A stretch of 64,000 bases of DNA from Piscicola geometra. Its lineage: Eukaryota > Annelida > Clitellata > Hirudinida > Piscicolidae. The stretch is from positions 6,195,624 through 6,259,623 of the forward strand of contig OX030970.1 in NCBI GenBank assembly GCA_943735955.1. The letters are read 5' to 3'. Under the pieces are notes generated by a model. The model was not told the DNA's origin. It did not search any database and was given only the letters and a program-made list of their open reading frames with translations. The position numbers were made by a program, and so were the translations under genes. Positions 1-8,991 of this stretch are shown piece after piece (position 1 is the stretch's first letter; each line of letters starts with the position of its first letter).

Positions 1-32
<32 letters not shown>

Positions 33-49
33 GATGTGTGTGTTTAAGT
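1..49. repeat. (TG)n microsatellite, truncated by window edge
   Basis: Thirty bases of perfect TG dinucleotide, then a short imperfect continuation. It begins before the window. It lies in the intron just upstream of the 3' splice site at position 80 and is transcribed as UG repeats. Confidence 0.95.
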
Positions 50-80
50 TTGTCATCAACATCGACTTCTGCCCTCTCAG

Positions 81-311
81 TCTCCCGGTCCGGCTCATCC
101 ACCTTCGCAGTCACCTCCAGCCTTCTTCGTGCAGCAGCAACAACAAAAACAACTTGCGTCATCAGCTCCACTCACCAATCTTTTCAACACCCCTCCAAGC
201 ATCCACCAGCCCTTTCAACCTCCCTTCAACACCCACCACCCCCGCACGGCCCCCCCTTCCTTCACCCCAATGACTTCTGCCTTCTCCAACCAGCCCTACT
301 ACTACCAGCCT
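81..311 (+). CDS. Internal coding exon of an unidentified Gln/Pro-rich protein
   Basis: The exon opens after a pyrimidine-rich acceptor (ccctctcag at 72-80) and ends at a gtttgt donor (312). It encodes 77 residues in phase 0. The peptide is rich in Pro, Gln, Ser and Phe, with a short Gln run and a Tyr triplet near the end (SNQPYYYQP). No folded domain is visible, so this is probably a disordered linker. Both ends are phase 0 and the reading frame joins cleanly to the exon at 624. The family is not recognised. Earlier exons lie outside the window. Confidence 0.72.
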
Positions 312-623
312 GTTTGTTCACTTCGAATCTATTCTGTCCTCACGTTTCATGATGAACCATTTTTATTTGTTATTTAAATGTGTTTTTAGATTGAAAATGA
401 ATTTTAACTTTTGAGCCATATTAGACCTTGACACATCAAACCTTGACAAACATATCCCCCGGAACTAGAACTTGTCTTCCATTCATCTCACTTTTCATCT
501 CTCAACTTTTGAAATTCACTCTTTTTTTCTTTCTTTTTTCTAAACTTTTCAATAAAATGCGAGATAAATAATAATATTTGAATATTCTTCTTTTTTTTGA
601 AAAATAACTAACCCCCACCCCAG
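312..623 (+). other. Intron of the Gln/Pro-rich gene
   Basis: A 312-bp AT-rich intron between a gtttgt donor and a cccaccccag acceptor. It contains T-rich tracts (525-600) but no tandem array, unlike most other introns in the window. Confidence 0.65.
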
Positions 624-1460
624 ACAGCCACCCACCAGTTCTTCTCCTTCCCTCCCTCTCAGGCCTTCAACCCCTTCCACGCTCCCCAACCTTACCAACA
701 CCCCATGCAACAATTCCAACAGCCACAACAATTTCATATACCTCAACCACAACAACAACAACGCCAATGGACAACATTCGACCACCCACAGCAACAACAG
801 CAACACCCTCCAACACACGACCCTTTCTCCAGCCTCCCTTTGCGCCACAGCACTACCCTCCGCTCCACCTCTTCGCAGCCTGACTTCACAGGCCCACTCG
901 AGGAGGACTTGGCCGATGAACTGATCGAGAACCTGGGCAACATCACTCGAGCACCCGCCTACCCCAACGGAAAACTTGTCACCAAGGAGGATTTCAACAA
1001 AGGACCCCCCGTTAAGCCGACTCTCTTTGCCCTGGCCACTCAACTCAACAAGGCGAACCAAGCGCCCCAACTGCCAGCGCACCCCTTCAACTCGGCCCTC
1101 AAGCCTCCTCCACGCAAGAGCCTCCGCAACGACAGCATCAGCATCGAGGTGACGAGTGACAAGTCGTCCAGTGGCTCGGAGCAGTCGAGGAGCGACGAGG
1201 CAGGCAGGATGATCGAGGAAGTCGTCCACATGAGAGCACGTCCTTTCGCCGTCGAGCCTGAAGTCTCCTCCAAGGCAGTGGTTCAGACGATGCTGCAGAA
1301 GCAGAACAAGCACCCGGTCAGCATCGACTTGAGTGGCATGCGCTACTCACCCTTCGAAAACAAACGGGACCTGTCCGAAAGCACCTTGGTCGACTGGCAG
1401 GGCTCACCGTCTAAGCCACCGGTAGAATTGCCTTCCTCCAACTGGAACTACAAGAAATGA
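624..1460 (+). CDS. Terminal coding exon of an unidentified Gln/Pro-rich protein with NPF and DPF motifs
   Basis: After the acceptor at 622-623 the frame stays open for 278 codons to TGA (1458-1460). The first third is Gln/Pro-rich with interrupted poly-Gln, an NPF tripeptide (AFNPFHA) and a DPF tripeptide (THDPFSSLP). Such tripeptides bind EH domains and the AP-2 appendage in endocytic adaptors. The middle has an acidic helix-like stretch (EEDLADELIENLGN). A Ser-rich acidic stretch follows (SDKSSSGSEQSRSDEAG). The C-terminus is basic and ends SSNWNYKK. Codon use is GC-rich compared with the AT-rich surroundings, which supports real coding. I do not recognise the family. An endocytic or scaffold adaptor tail is an inference from the tripeptides only. 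Confidence 0.8.
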   Translation, partial: TATHQFFSFPPSQAFNPFHAPQPYQHPMQQFQQPQQFHIPQPQQQQRQWTTFDHPQQQQQHPPTHDPFSSLPLRHSTTLRSTSSQPDFTGPLEEDLADELIENLGNITRAPAYPNGKLVTKEDFNKGPPVKPTLFALATQLNKANQAPQLPAHPFNSALKPPPRKSLRNDSISIEVTSDKSSSGSEQSRSDEAGRMIEEVVHMRARPFAVEPEVSSKAVVQTMLQKQNKHPVSIDLSGMRYSPFENKRDLSESTLVDWQGSPSKPPVELPSSNWNYKK

Positions 1461-1975
1461 GCGGGAGATTCTGTTTTGAGGGTGGTGTGGAGTATGCCAT
1501 TAGAAAAGTGATACCAAAATGTAAAATTTTCCAATGAGAGGAACAAGGGAACGGGAAAGAGTCAGCTAATGATTGACAGCGGAAGGCAGCAGTGATTAGA
1601 GGAGTTGAGAACTGTAACGATAAAAGCATCTTTGCACAAGCATTCTTCCGCATTTACTCGCATTTTTTACGTTTCTTGTAGCTGTAACTTTACTTTCGAG
1701 CAGTTAAATTGAGATTTTAAGTGCCTTGTTGATTCAGTTTAACAACTAAATTCAGACTGTCAAAATTATTTTTTGACTATTTAGTCGGTGTTTGATGTTC
1801 CTATGATATGTCGGCTCTTGACATACTCGTAATTGTGTTTTGTGACTCCGCTTCTGGATTGTGACTATGCTTCTGGATTGTGACTATGCTTCTGGATTGT
1901 GACTATGCCTGTGGTTTGAGCACTCACGTTGTTTTTAAAGTTAAGCAATAAATGAAGGCATGTGAAAAAGGCTAC
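1461..1975 (+). other. 3' UTR and poly(A) signal of the Gln/Pro-rich gene
   Basis: Non-coding sequence after the stop codon, with AATAAA at 1947-1952 as the likely polyadenylation signal. It includes a 19-bp unit (gcttctggattgtgactat) repeated three times without change at 1850-1906. No other gene is visible before the AGT array. Confidence 0.6.
1850..1906. repeat. 19-bp tandem repeat, 3 copies, in the 3' UTR
   Basis: Three exact head-to-tail copies of a 19-bp unit (1850-1868, 1869-1887, 1888-1906), followed by a partial copy. Confidence 0.95.
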
Positions 1976-2084
1976 TTTGAGCAGGCTGGTAACGATGCAC
2001 AAACAGCCTCTCGACATACCTGAACTGCACATGACTCCAACATTCTTGCCGTTCGTCTTTTTTCTCAGACACAAAATATTCACG

Positions 2085-3635
<1,551 letters not shown>

Positions 3636-3823
3636 CTTGTTTTTTAGACACAAGATCATTTTTTAATAAGCTAAAACTTCAATTAAATAATTGAAACCAA
3701 TGAAAATTATCTCAAATCATTTTATCTCAACAAATATTGCAAATTTTGTTCGTTTTTAAAACAAATTTTGAAGTTGAAATACTAATATCTAAGAAATGTC
3801 AATTTCTAGATAACGGACTCAAT

Positions 3824-3925
3824 TATTTTAGAGATTCATTTTCACGAAAATTTAAACTTATTTTTAATTTATTAGAGATTCATTTTCACGAAAACTTAAA
3901 CTTATTTTTAAATTTATTAGAAATG
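3824..3925. repeat. About 45-bp tandem duplication, 2 copies plus remnant
   Basis: A unit beginning agagattcattttcacgaaa is followed by an A/T-rich tract and occurs twice head to tail, with a degenerate third start (agaaatgaaatttcgac). The surrounding 3635-4266 is AT-rich, and I see no gene in it. Confidence 0.8.
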
Positions 3926-4267
3926 AAATTTCGACAAACTACAATTGATTTTTCTAAGTTTGAGAGTATAAAGATGAACGAATTCCTTATTTATTGATTA
4001 AACCTATCTGACAAAAAAAAAGTAAACAGACTGTGGGCTAAAAATACATGTCACTGTATATTTTTCTATAACTTCGGGAAATATTAATCGATTTTCAGTT
4101 TAATCGACTGTCTTACTCAAAAAGGAATGAGAAATAGGATTTCATGATTTTTTTGTGTGTGCATACAGTGTTGTTTATTTATCTATAATTATACAAATTG
4201 TAAAGTTGTTAAATGAGGTAATATTAATTTATAAAATATCAAGAGATAAAACTCTTATATCATAGGT

Positions 4268-4470
4268 GGTCTTGAAAGTCGTCCGGGTTAACGGTGAACG
4301 AGTAACTGAATCAGCAACGACCAATAATGAAAGGTCCTAGGTTCTAGTGCAACCAATGACCTAGTAACCCAAAGACGCAAATGAAAATATGCAGCCTAAG
4401 TGGCCTGGAAGCCCGTTTGAGTTATACGCCACAATAATAATGCTCGTCATTATTATTATTATTATTACAC
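4268..4470 (+). mobile_element. tRNA-derived SINE, family A, copy 1 (decayed)
   Basis: It matches the copy at 16565-16767 over its whole length, from the 'gtgaacg' tRNA-like head through cctaagtggcctggaagccc to the tail gctcgtcattattatt. It lacks about 11 bp in the tRNA-like part compared with copy 2, and its A box is degraded (gagtaactgaatcagc). It ends in an (ATT)n tail. Confidence 0.82.
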
Positions 4471-4499
4471 TATTTTAAAACAATTTTCTACTTAATAAA

Positions 4500-4612
4500 A
4501 TGTAAATATATATATATATATATATCTCTCTTTTATCTTATTTTATATGATATATATATATATATATCATATAAATCAAAATAAATAAATAAATAAATAA
4601 TGATAGATAAAT
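4500..4612. repeat. (TA)n and AT-rich palindromic low-complexity DNA
   Basis: Two (TA)n runs (about 4506-4525 and 4549-4568) flank a short unique core and can fold back on each other. Short A/T runs follow. Confidence 0.85.
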
Positions 4613-4716
4613 TCAAAATAATAATAAAAAAATACAATATATTCATGTGCAGGGGCGAACCAGCTAAGAATGCTGGGGGGGGGGGGGCTCAACTTTAGTA
4701 TAAAAAAATTAATTGT

Positions 4717-5356
4717 TTAACCCATTTACCGCCGCTGTTGCGTTTTTGCAGCATCAGTTTTTATATTTTCTTACTGTTTTAAGACTGAGTTTTTTCCACC
4801 TATTTTGTAAAATAAACTTTTAATTTTAATTTATAAGTTAAATTTCAATTTTTTTATTATTCGTAATCTTTTATTTCCTGTTCACATTTAACATTTCTCA
4901 ATACAATCTTTGCTCGCTTAGACAATTTTAAATTTTAATTTTATAAGTTAAATTTCAAATTTATATATTTTTTATTCGTAATCTTTTATTTCCTGTTCAT
5001 ATTTAACATTTCTCAATACAATCTTTGCTCGCTTAGACAATTGTTCAATTTTTTCGTTCGATTTTAGTATTTTTATACAAATTTAGTTTTAATTTCAGGG
5101 TGAAAAGATAGTTAATACTTAAATTAATTTTTTATATATTCAAAATAACTTGTAAAACGTTTTCAATGCTTTCAAAAATTGATGGTGCGTTTTCGCATCT
5201 TTGACGTAATATGATTTCATATGATTTTTAATAAGTCTAGTTCACTACAATAGTTATTATGAAAATAATAAAATTATTCCTCCAAGGTTAATGTATTATG
5301 AAATTTATATATTAAAATAAAAAGTTTTTTTCGGGTAGCGGCGGTAAATGGGCTAA
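4717..5356. mobile_element. piggyBac-like MITE with perfect 16-bp TIRs
   Basis: The left end is TTAA followed by cccatttaccgccgct (4721-4736). The right end is the exact reverse complement agcggcggtaaatggg (5337-5352) followed by CTAA. A TTAA target duplication and TIRs starting CCC are hallmarks of the piggyBac superfamily. Here the right target copy carries one substitution. The element is about 632 bp, has no transposase frame, and is therefore non-autonomous. It contains a direct duplication of roughly 115 bp (about 4815-4929 and 4930-5044; shared block ttcctgttca...tcgcttagacaatt). Confidence 0.82.
4815..5044. repeat. About 115-bp direct duplication inside the MITE
   Basis: Two near-identical neighbouring segments share 'ataagttaaatttcaa' and 'cgtaatcttttatttcctgt', ending in cgcttagacaatt. 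They differ by small indels and a few substitutions. Confidence 0.88.
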
Positions 5357-5618
5357 ATAAAAACTACCAATTATAATTGATAAAGAAATTAGATAGTTTA
5401 TTAATGATACAAAGAAAAACTACAAACTAAGTTGCATAGTATTCTAGGAGTTACGTCATCATTTTTTAAACTAAGGTAAAAAGTAAAAAAATAAGTTTGA
5501 TATGAGATCCTAAACAGTCTATAAATTTTTTTCAAAATATTTAGTTTCATTTAAATTTTGATGCGTTCTCAGTTAAAAAAATTTTTTTTGATCAGTTTGT
5601 GAAAATCTTTTCACCATT

Positions 5619-6086
5619 TCATTTTCTAAAAGAAGTGCAGTACCTGTTTTGGTAGCAGATATTCTCAAACAAGCTTTGCAAACGACGAGCAGATACAGTC
5701 GTCCTAAGACGAATTTTAATAAGCCAAAGTTTAGAAAATGCTCTTCCTGCATCTTATGAAGTAGCTGGCAGAGTCAGAGCAACATCGAGCATATAGTGCA
5801 ACTCGGGCTGAAGGCTTGTGGCTCAAAAGAGTTCTTGCAGTTCGATACATGCAATGAGATCAGACTGATCCACTGGTAATCCTGTTGATGTGATTTTGAG
5901 CTGTCTTTGCAAAGTTTTAGCATCCTTTCTATGAAGGTTGGATAATGCTCGGGAGTTATTTTGTCTATCTGCGTTGTTCTTTATATACTTGTCATGGTTG
6001 GAAACATTTAAATATGAAAAGTGTAAAAATTTAAAAGTGTAGTTAAGTTCTAGTGGTGCTCCATTTCTTTTCAAAATTCGTGACAT
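5619..6086 (-). pseudogene. hAT transposase C-terminal remnant, ZMYM1-like
   Basis: Read on the minus strand, one frame runs from about 6086 to 5619 and is broken by two stops (TGA at 5825-5823 and a TAA about 75 bp further on). The part near the end (VALTLPAT, then AGRAFSKLWLIKIRLRT, then SARRLQSL) matches the hAT dimerisation region found in ZMYM1-like domesticated and mobile transposases. That region normally reads 'LTLPVS.ASAERSFSKLKLIK..LRS'. The upstream half, including a Leu/Gln-rich stretch, is consistent with the preceding region of the same family. The catalytic N-terminal part was not found. It is a dead copy. Confidence 0.7.
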
Positions 6087-6149
6087 GTTAGTGTTATTTT
6101 GGTCGGATCTCCATGTTCAGTGTTGATATATGAAATGTTTCATGAGATA

Positions 6150-6330
6150 AAGACCCGATGGCCTTCCAGAGAAAATATCATTGTCCTATGGCATATTCAA
6201 AAATTCATGATCTCCCCCCCCCCCCACCAAAAAAACTCATCGATTTTCGAAAAATTGAGACCCTTCGAATAGGTCTGGGGGGGGGGGGGGGGGGCTTGAG
6301 CCTGGTTGCGCAACTATTCATGTGTACGTA
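6150..6330. other. Poly-C and poly-G tracts about 65 bp apart
   Basis: A run of about 13 C (6214 on) is followed by a run of about 17 G (6280 on) within unique AT-rich sequence. Another G run of about 14 lies at 4675-4687, beside 'caggggcgaacc', which resembles hAT element termini. They may be ends of decayed hAT elements. The tracts can pair with each other. Confidence 0.45.
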
Positions 6331-6659
6331 TATACATTAATTTTTATTATTATGATATAATTGCATTTATAGTTGTACATCATGGGATGGTTTTCCCAGT
6401 ACTTGTCTAAGTTTATTTTAAATTTATCTTTATTTACAGCTTTTACGATCTCATCAGACAAGCTATTCCAAACTGTTTCCCTACATGATTATATTTATTC
6501 GAAAATAACTAATGTTAAGTTTTCAAAAATATATTATAAAAAATAATATAATATTTATTAGCAATTAACACAATTAATACATATTTAAATGCTTTGGAAA
6601 TGTTGTATTGTCGAGAATCAACCATTACTCTAGCTCCTTATACCCGCTTTGTCCCCAGC
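6331..6659 (-). other. AT-rich DNA with candidate poly(A) signals for the minus-strand membrane-protein gene
   Basis: No coding region is visible. TTTATT on the plus strand at 6412-6417 and 6429-6434 reads AATAAA on the minus strand. These would end a 3' UTR of about 600 bp for the gene whose stop codon is at 7040. Confidence 0.35.
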
Positions 6660-6948
6660 AACTTACCCATCCAACAACAACAACTTGTCCATCCAACAAC
6701 ACCAACAACAATATCAACTTGTCCATCCAACACCAATAAGTTGTCAATCCAACACCATTAACTTGTCAATCCAACACCATTAAGTTGTCAATCCAACAAC
6801 ATCAACTTGTCCATCCAACAACGCCAACTTGTCCATCAAACAACAACAACTACAACCTGTCCATCTAACAACAACAACTTTTCCATCCAACAACAACAAC
6901 AACAACAACTACAACCTGTCCATCTAACAACAACAACTTGTCCATCCT

Positions 6949-6982
<34 letters not shown>

Positions 6983-6994
6983 CTTGTCCATCCT

Positions 6995-7028
<34 letters not shown>

Positions 7029-7039
7029 CTTGTCCATTT
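6660..7039. repeat. (CAA)n-rich minisatellite with cttgtccatc spacers
   Basis: Blocks of CAA triplets alternate with a conserved 'cttgtccatcc' spacer, about 13 spacer copies. The CAA blocks lengthen from left to right. It sits just downstream of the minus-strand stop at 7040, so it probably lies in that gene's 3' UTR, read as GUU/UUG repeats. Confidence 0.9.
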
Positions 7040-7277
7040 TCAAACCCAATTACTTCGCGTTTCCCCTGCCGCATCATAACCATCATCGTTCTCATCACTA
7101 GGCTTAGCAGTCATATTTATGTTGAGAGAAGACAATTTATGAACTGTGTAGATGTGCTCATCGTCACTGTTGTTGATGCACCTGTCAGTGTTGGAACTCT
7201 CATTTGCTTCGTCCCCATATGCCTCTGTTGCTGCAGAAAGTTCAAAGGTGTTGACACTCACACCCGCTTCAAGTTGT
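7040..7277 (-). CDS. Last coding exon (acidic cytoplasmic tail) of a single-pass membrane protein
   Basis: The acceptor is accatacag on the minus strand (AG at 7279-7278). The exon supplies one base that completes the codon split by the donor at 7999, so phase matches the transmembrane exon exactly. It then reads 78 codons to TGA at 7042-7040. The peptide is hydrophilic and acidic with Ser/Asn clusters (EANESSNTDRC, NNSDDEHIY, KPSDENDDGYD) and ends ETRSNWV. This fits an intracellular tail after the basic stop-transfer segment of the previous exon. I do not recognise the family. No PPxY or SH3-type motif is seen. Confidence 0.75.
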
Positions 7278-7999
7278 CTGTATGGTGGTTGGTGTGGTAG
7301 TGGTTTGTGTGGTAGTGGTTGGTGAGGTAGTGGTTGGTGTGGTAGTGGTTGGTGTGGTAGTGGTTAGTGAGGTAGTGGTTGCTGTGGTAGTGGTTGGTGT
7401 GGTAGTGGTTGGTGAAGTAGTGGTTGGTGTGGTAGTGGTTAGGGTGATGGTGGCTGGTGTGGAAGTGGTTGGTGTGGTAGTGGTTGGTGTGGTAGTGGTT
7501 GGTGTGGTAGTGGTTGGTATGGTAGTGGTTGGTGTGGTAGTGGTTGGTGTGGTAGTGGTTGGTGTGGTAGTGGTTAGTGAGGTAGTGGTTGGTGTGGTAG
7601 TGGTTGGTGTGGTAGTGGTTAGTGAGGTAGTGGTTGGTGTGGTAGTGGTTGGTATGGTAGTGGTTGGTGTGGTAGTGGTTGGTGTGGTAGTGGTTGGTAT
7701 GGTAGTGGTTGGTGTGGTAGTGGTTGGTGTGGTAGTGGTTGGTGTGGTAGTGGTTGGTATGGTAGTGGTTGGTGTGGTAGTGGTTGGTGTGGTAGTGGTT
7801 GGTATGGTAGTGGTTGGTGTGGTAGTGGTTGGTATGGTAGTGGTTGGTGTGGTAGTGGTTGGTGTGGTAGTGGTTGGTGTGGTAGTGGTTGGTATGGTAG
7901 TGGTTGGTGTGGTAGTGGTTGGTGTGGTAGTGGTTGGTGAAAAAGTGCCATAAAAAAAGCAGCCCTGAATCGAAATTGAGTAAAAGAGGATGAACTCAC
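7278..7999 (-). other. Intron of the membrane-protein gene, occupied by a minisatellite
   Basis: The donor is GTGAGT (7999 downward) and the acceptor AG is at 7279-7278. About 650 of 722 bp are the 15-bp array, which ends only a few bases before the acceptor. Confidence 0.75.
7284..7937. repeat. 15-bp minisatellite, about 43 copies
   Basis: The unit on the plus strand is ggtgtggtagtggtt. Variants include gtatgg, gtgagg and one diverged block near 7440-7470. Because 15 is a multiple of 3, both strands stay open (Val/Gly-rich on plus, Pro/Thr-rich on minus). These frames are repeat artefacts. The array lies inside an intron. Confidence 0.97.
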
Positions 8000-8180
8000 T
8001 TTGGTTTGTTCTTGAACTTGCGAATTCGATAAATGGCGAATAAGAAGAGAGGGGCCACGACCGAAAAAGACAAAAGGACGCCACATGCAATTTGCATTGT
8101 TAGCATGAGGTCCTTGATGTTCGACGAAGTTGATCTGGGAGTCGGGGGATTGTGCTTGTAGATGCCGATGGTCGATACAT
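8000..8180 (-). CDS. Transmembrane exon of a single-pass membrane protein
   Basis: On the minus strand a tttttgtgaatttcag acceptor (AG at 8182-8181) and a perfect GTGAGT donor (7999) bound 181 nt. The frame reads 60 residues: a polar, Pro/Ser-rich juxtamembrane part (NPPTPRSTSSNIKD), then a hydrophobic span of about 23 residues (LMLTMQIACGVLLSFSVVAP and on through LFLFAIY), then a basic stop-transfer RIRKFKNKPK. The order (polar, TM, basic) fits a type I protein. The downstream tail exon at 7040-7277 joins in phase. Upstream exons are not adjacent because a LINE begins about 50 bp away. Candidates are the exons at 13730-13842 and 14290-14347. Confidence 0.78.
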
Positions 8181-8229
8181 CTGAAATTCACAAAAAACGT
8201 ATATGTTCCAGGCAATGCATAGAATTAGA

Positions 8230-8991
8230 CAATCTACCGAAGTGCTCCTTTATGGCGTGCGTCTCTGTACCACCTCTGACAACTAAGTCCAACTCATGGC
8301 CTGCTCGCGGCGGAACTGCTTCTACTGACAGGAGAAGGGGCGAAGGCGGGTCACTGGCGTCTTAAAACCAGTCGCTTCGAGCAGATGGGGCTTGTCAGCC
8401 CGGGAAGGCAACCCATCTAGGAAAAAGAAAACTCTGACTACCAACCGCTGCTGCCTTGCAGGCTATCCATTCATGGAAAAGGCTTTGGGAGTCAACTCCG
8501 AGGAAAAATCAGGAGTCCGAGTCCCTAAGGCGGTGGATCGTCATCTATGATGTCCTTCCGGCAACTCCTGCAGCCAAGTCGGCTCTAAGCGTGGTGCTTG
8601 CACCCCCTTGGGTCTAGTCGACGAAGCCGAGAAGGAGGGTCCTGTTGTTTGGGCAGCACAAGACCTCCACACGCTTTGCCCAGGCTAGCGCCCTGGAGAG
8701 GTTCACTCCAGTCTCGCTTTACGGCGAGAGCACAAACAAGAAGACAGCAGTTTACGGGTTATAAGTCCCTGCTCAATTGGCGTAGAGCTGGACGCCACGG
8801 GTTTTCTTCGATGGTGGGAGGGACCCTCGCAGTCCCATGGTAACTACCGCCCGTCCTAAGCCGGGCAGCCCCCGGTCAAAAAGGTGTTACCCGTCACGGC
8901 CTGCCTGCTTCAGTAGGTGCCTGGAGCTTAGAGCACAGCTCAACAAGCAGGCCGTTATCTTCACGCACCAAACAACTACAAATACAAAAAG
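8230..8991 (+). mobile_element. 5' leader of RTE-like LINE copy 1
   Basis: GC-rich sequence with no long reading frame, directly upstream of the LINE endonuclease start. It is homologous to the reverse complement of about 24880-25840. Shared blocks include gagtccctaaggcgg, ccggcaactcctgc, cgccctggagaggt, cggttataagtc-like and gggcagcccc. This shows it is a conserved part of a repeat family and not host sequence. Its left limit is approximate. Confidence 0.7.

Noticed and set aside
549..1313. Minus-strand 254-codon frame
   Set aside because: Antisense shadow of the Gln/Pro-rich exon. The plus strand has the splice sites, the stop and the poly(A) signal.
7040..7062. PDZ-binding C-terminus in the membrane-protein tail
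   Set aside because: The end SNWV does not fit the class I rule (Ser/Thr at -2) and is weak for other classes.
7282..8090. Val/Gly-rich (+) and Pro/Thr-rich mucin-like (-) frames
   Set aside because: They come from the 15-bp minisatellite, which lies in an intron between two in-phase exons.
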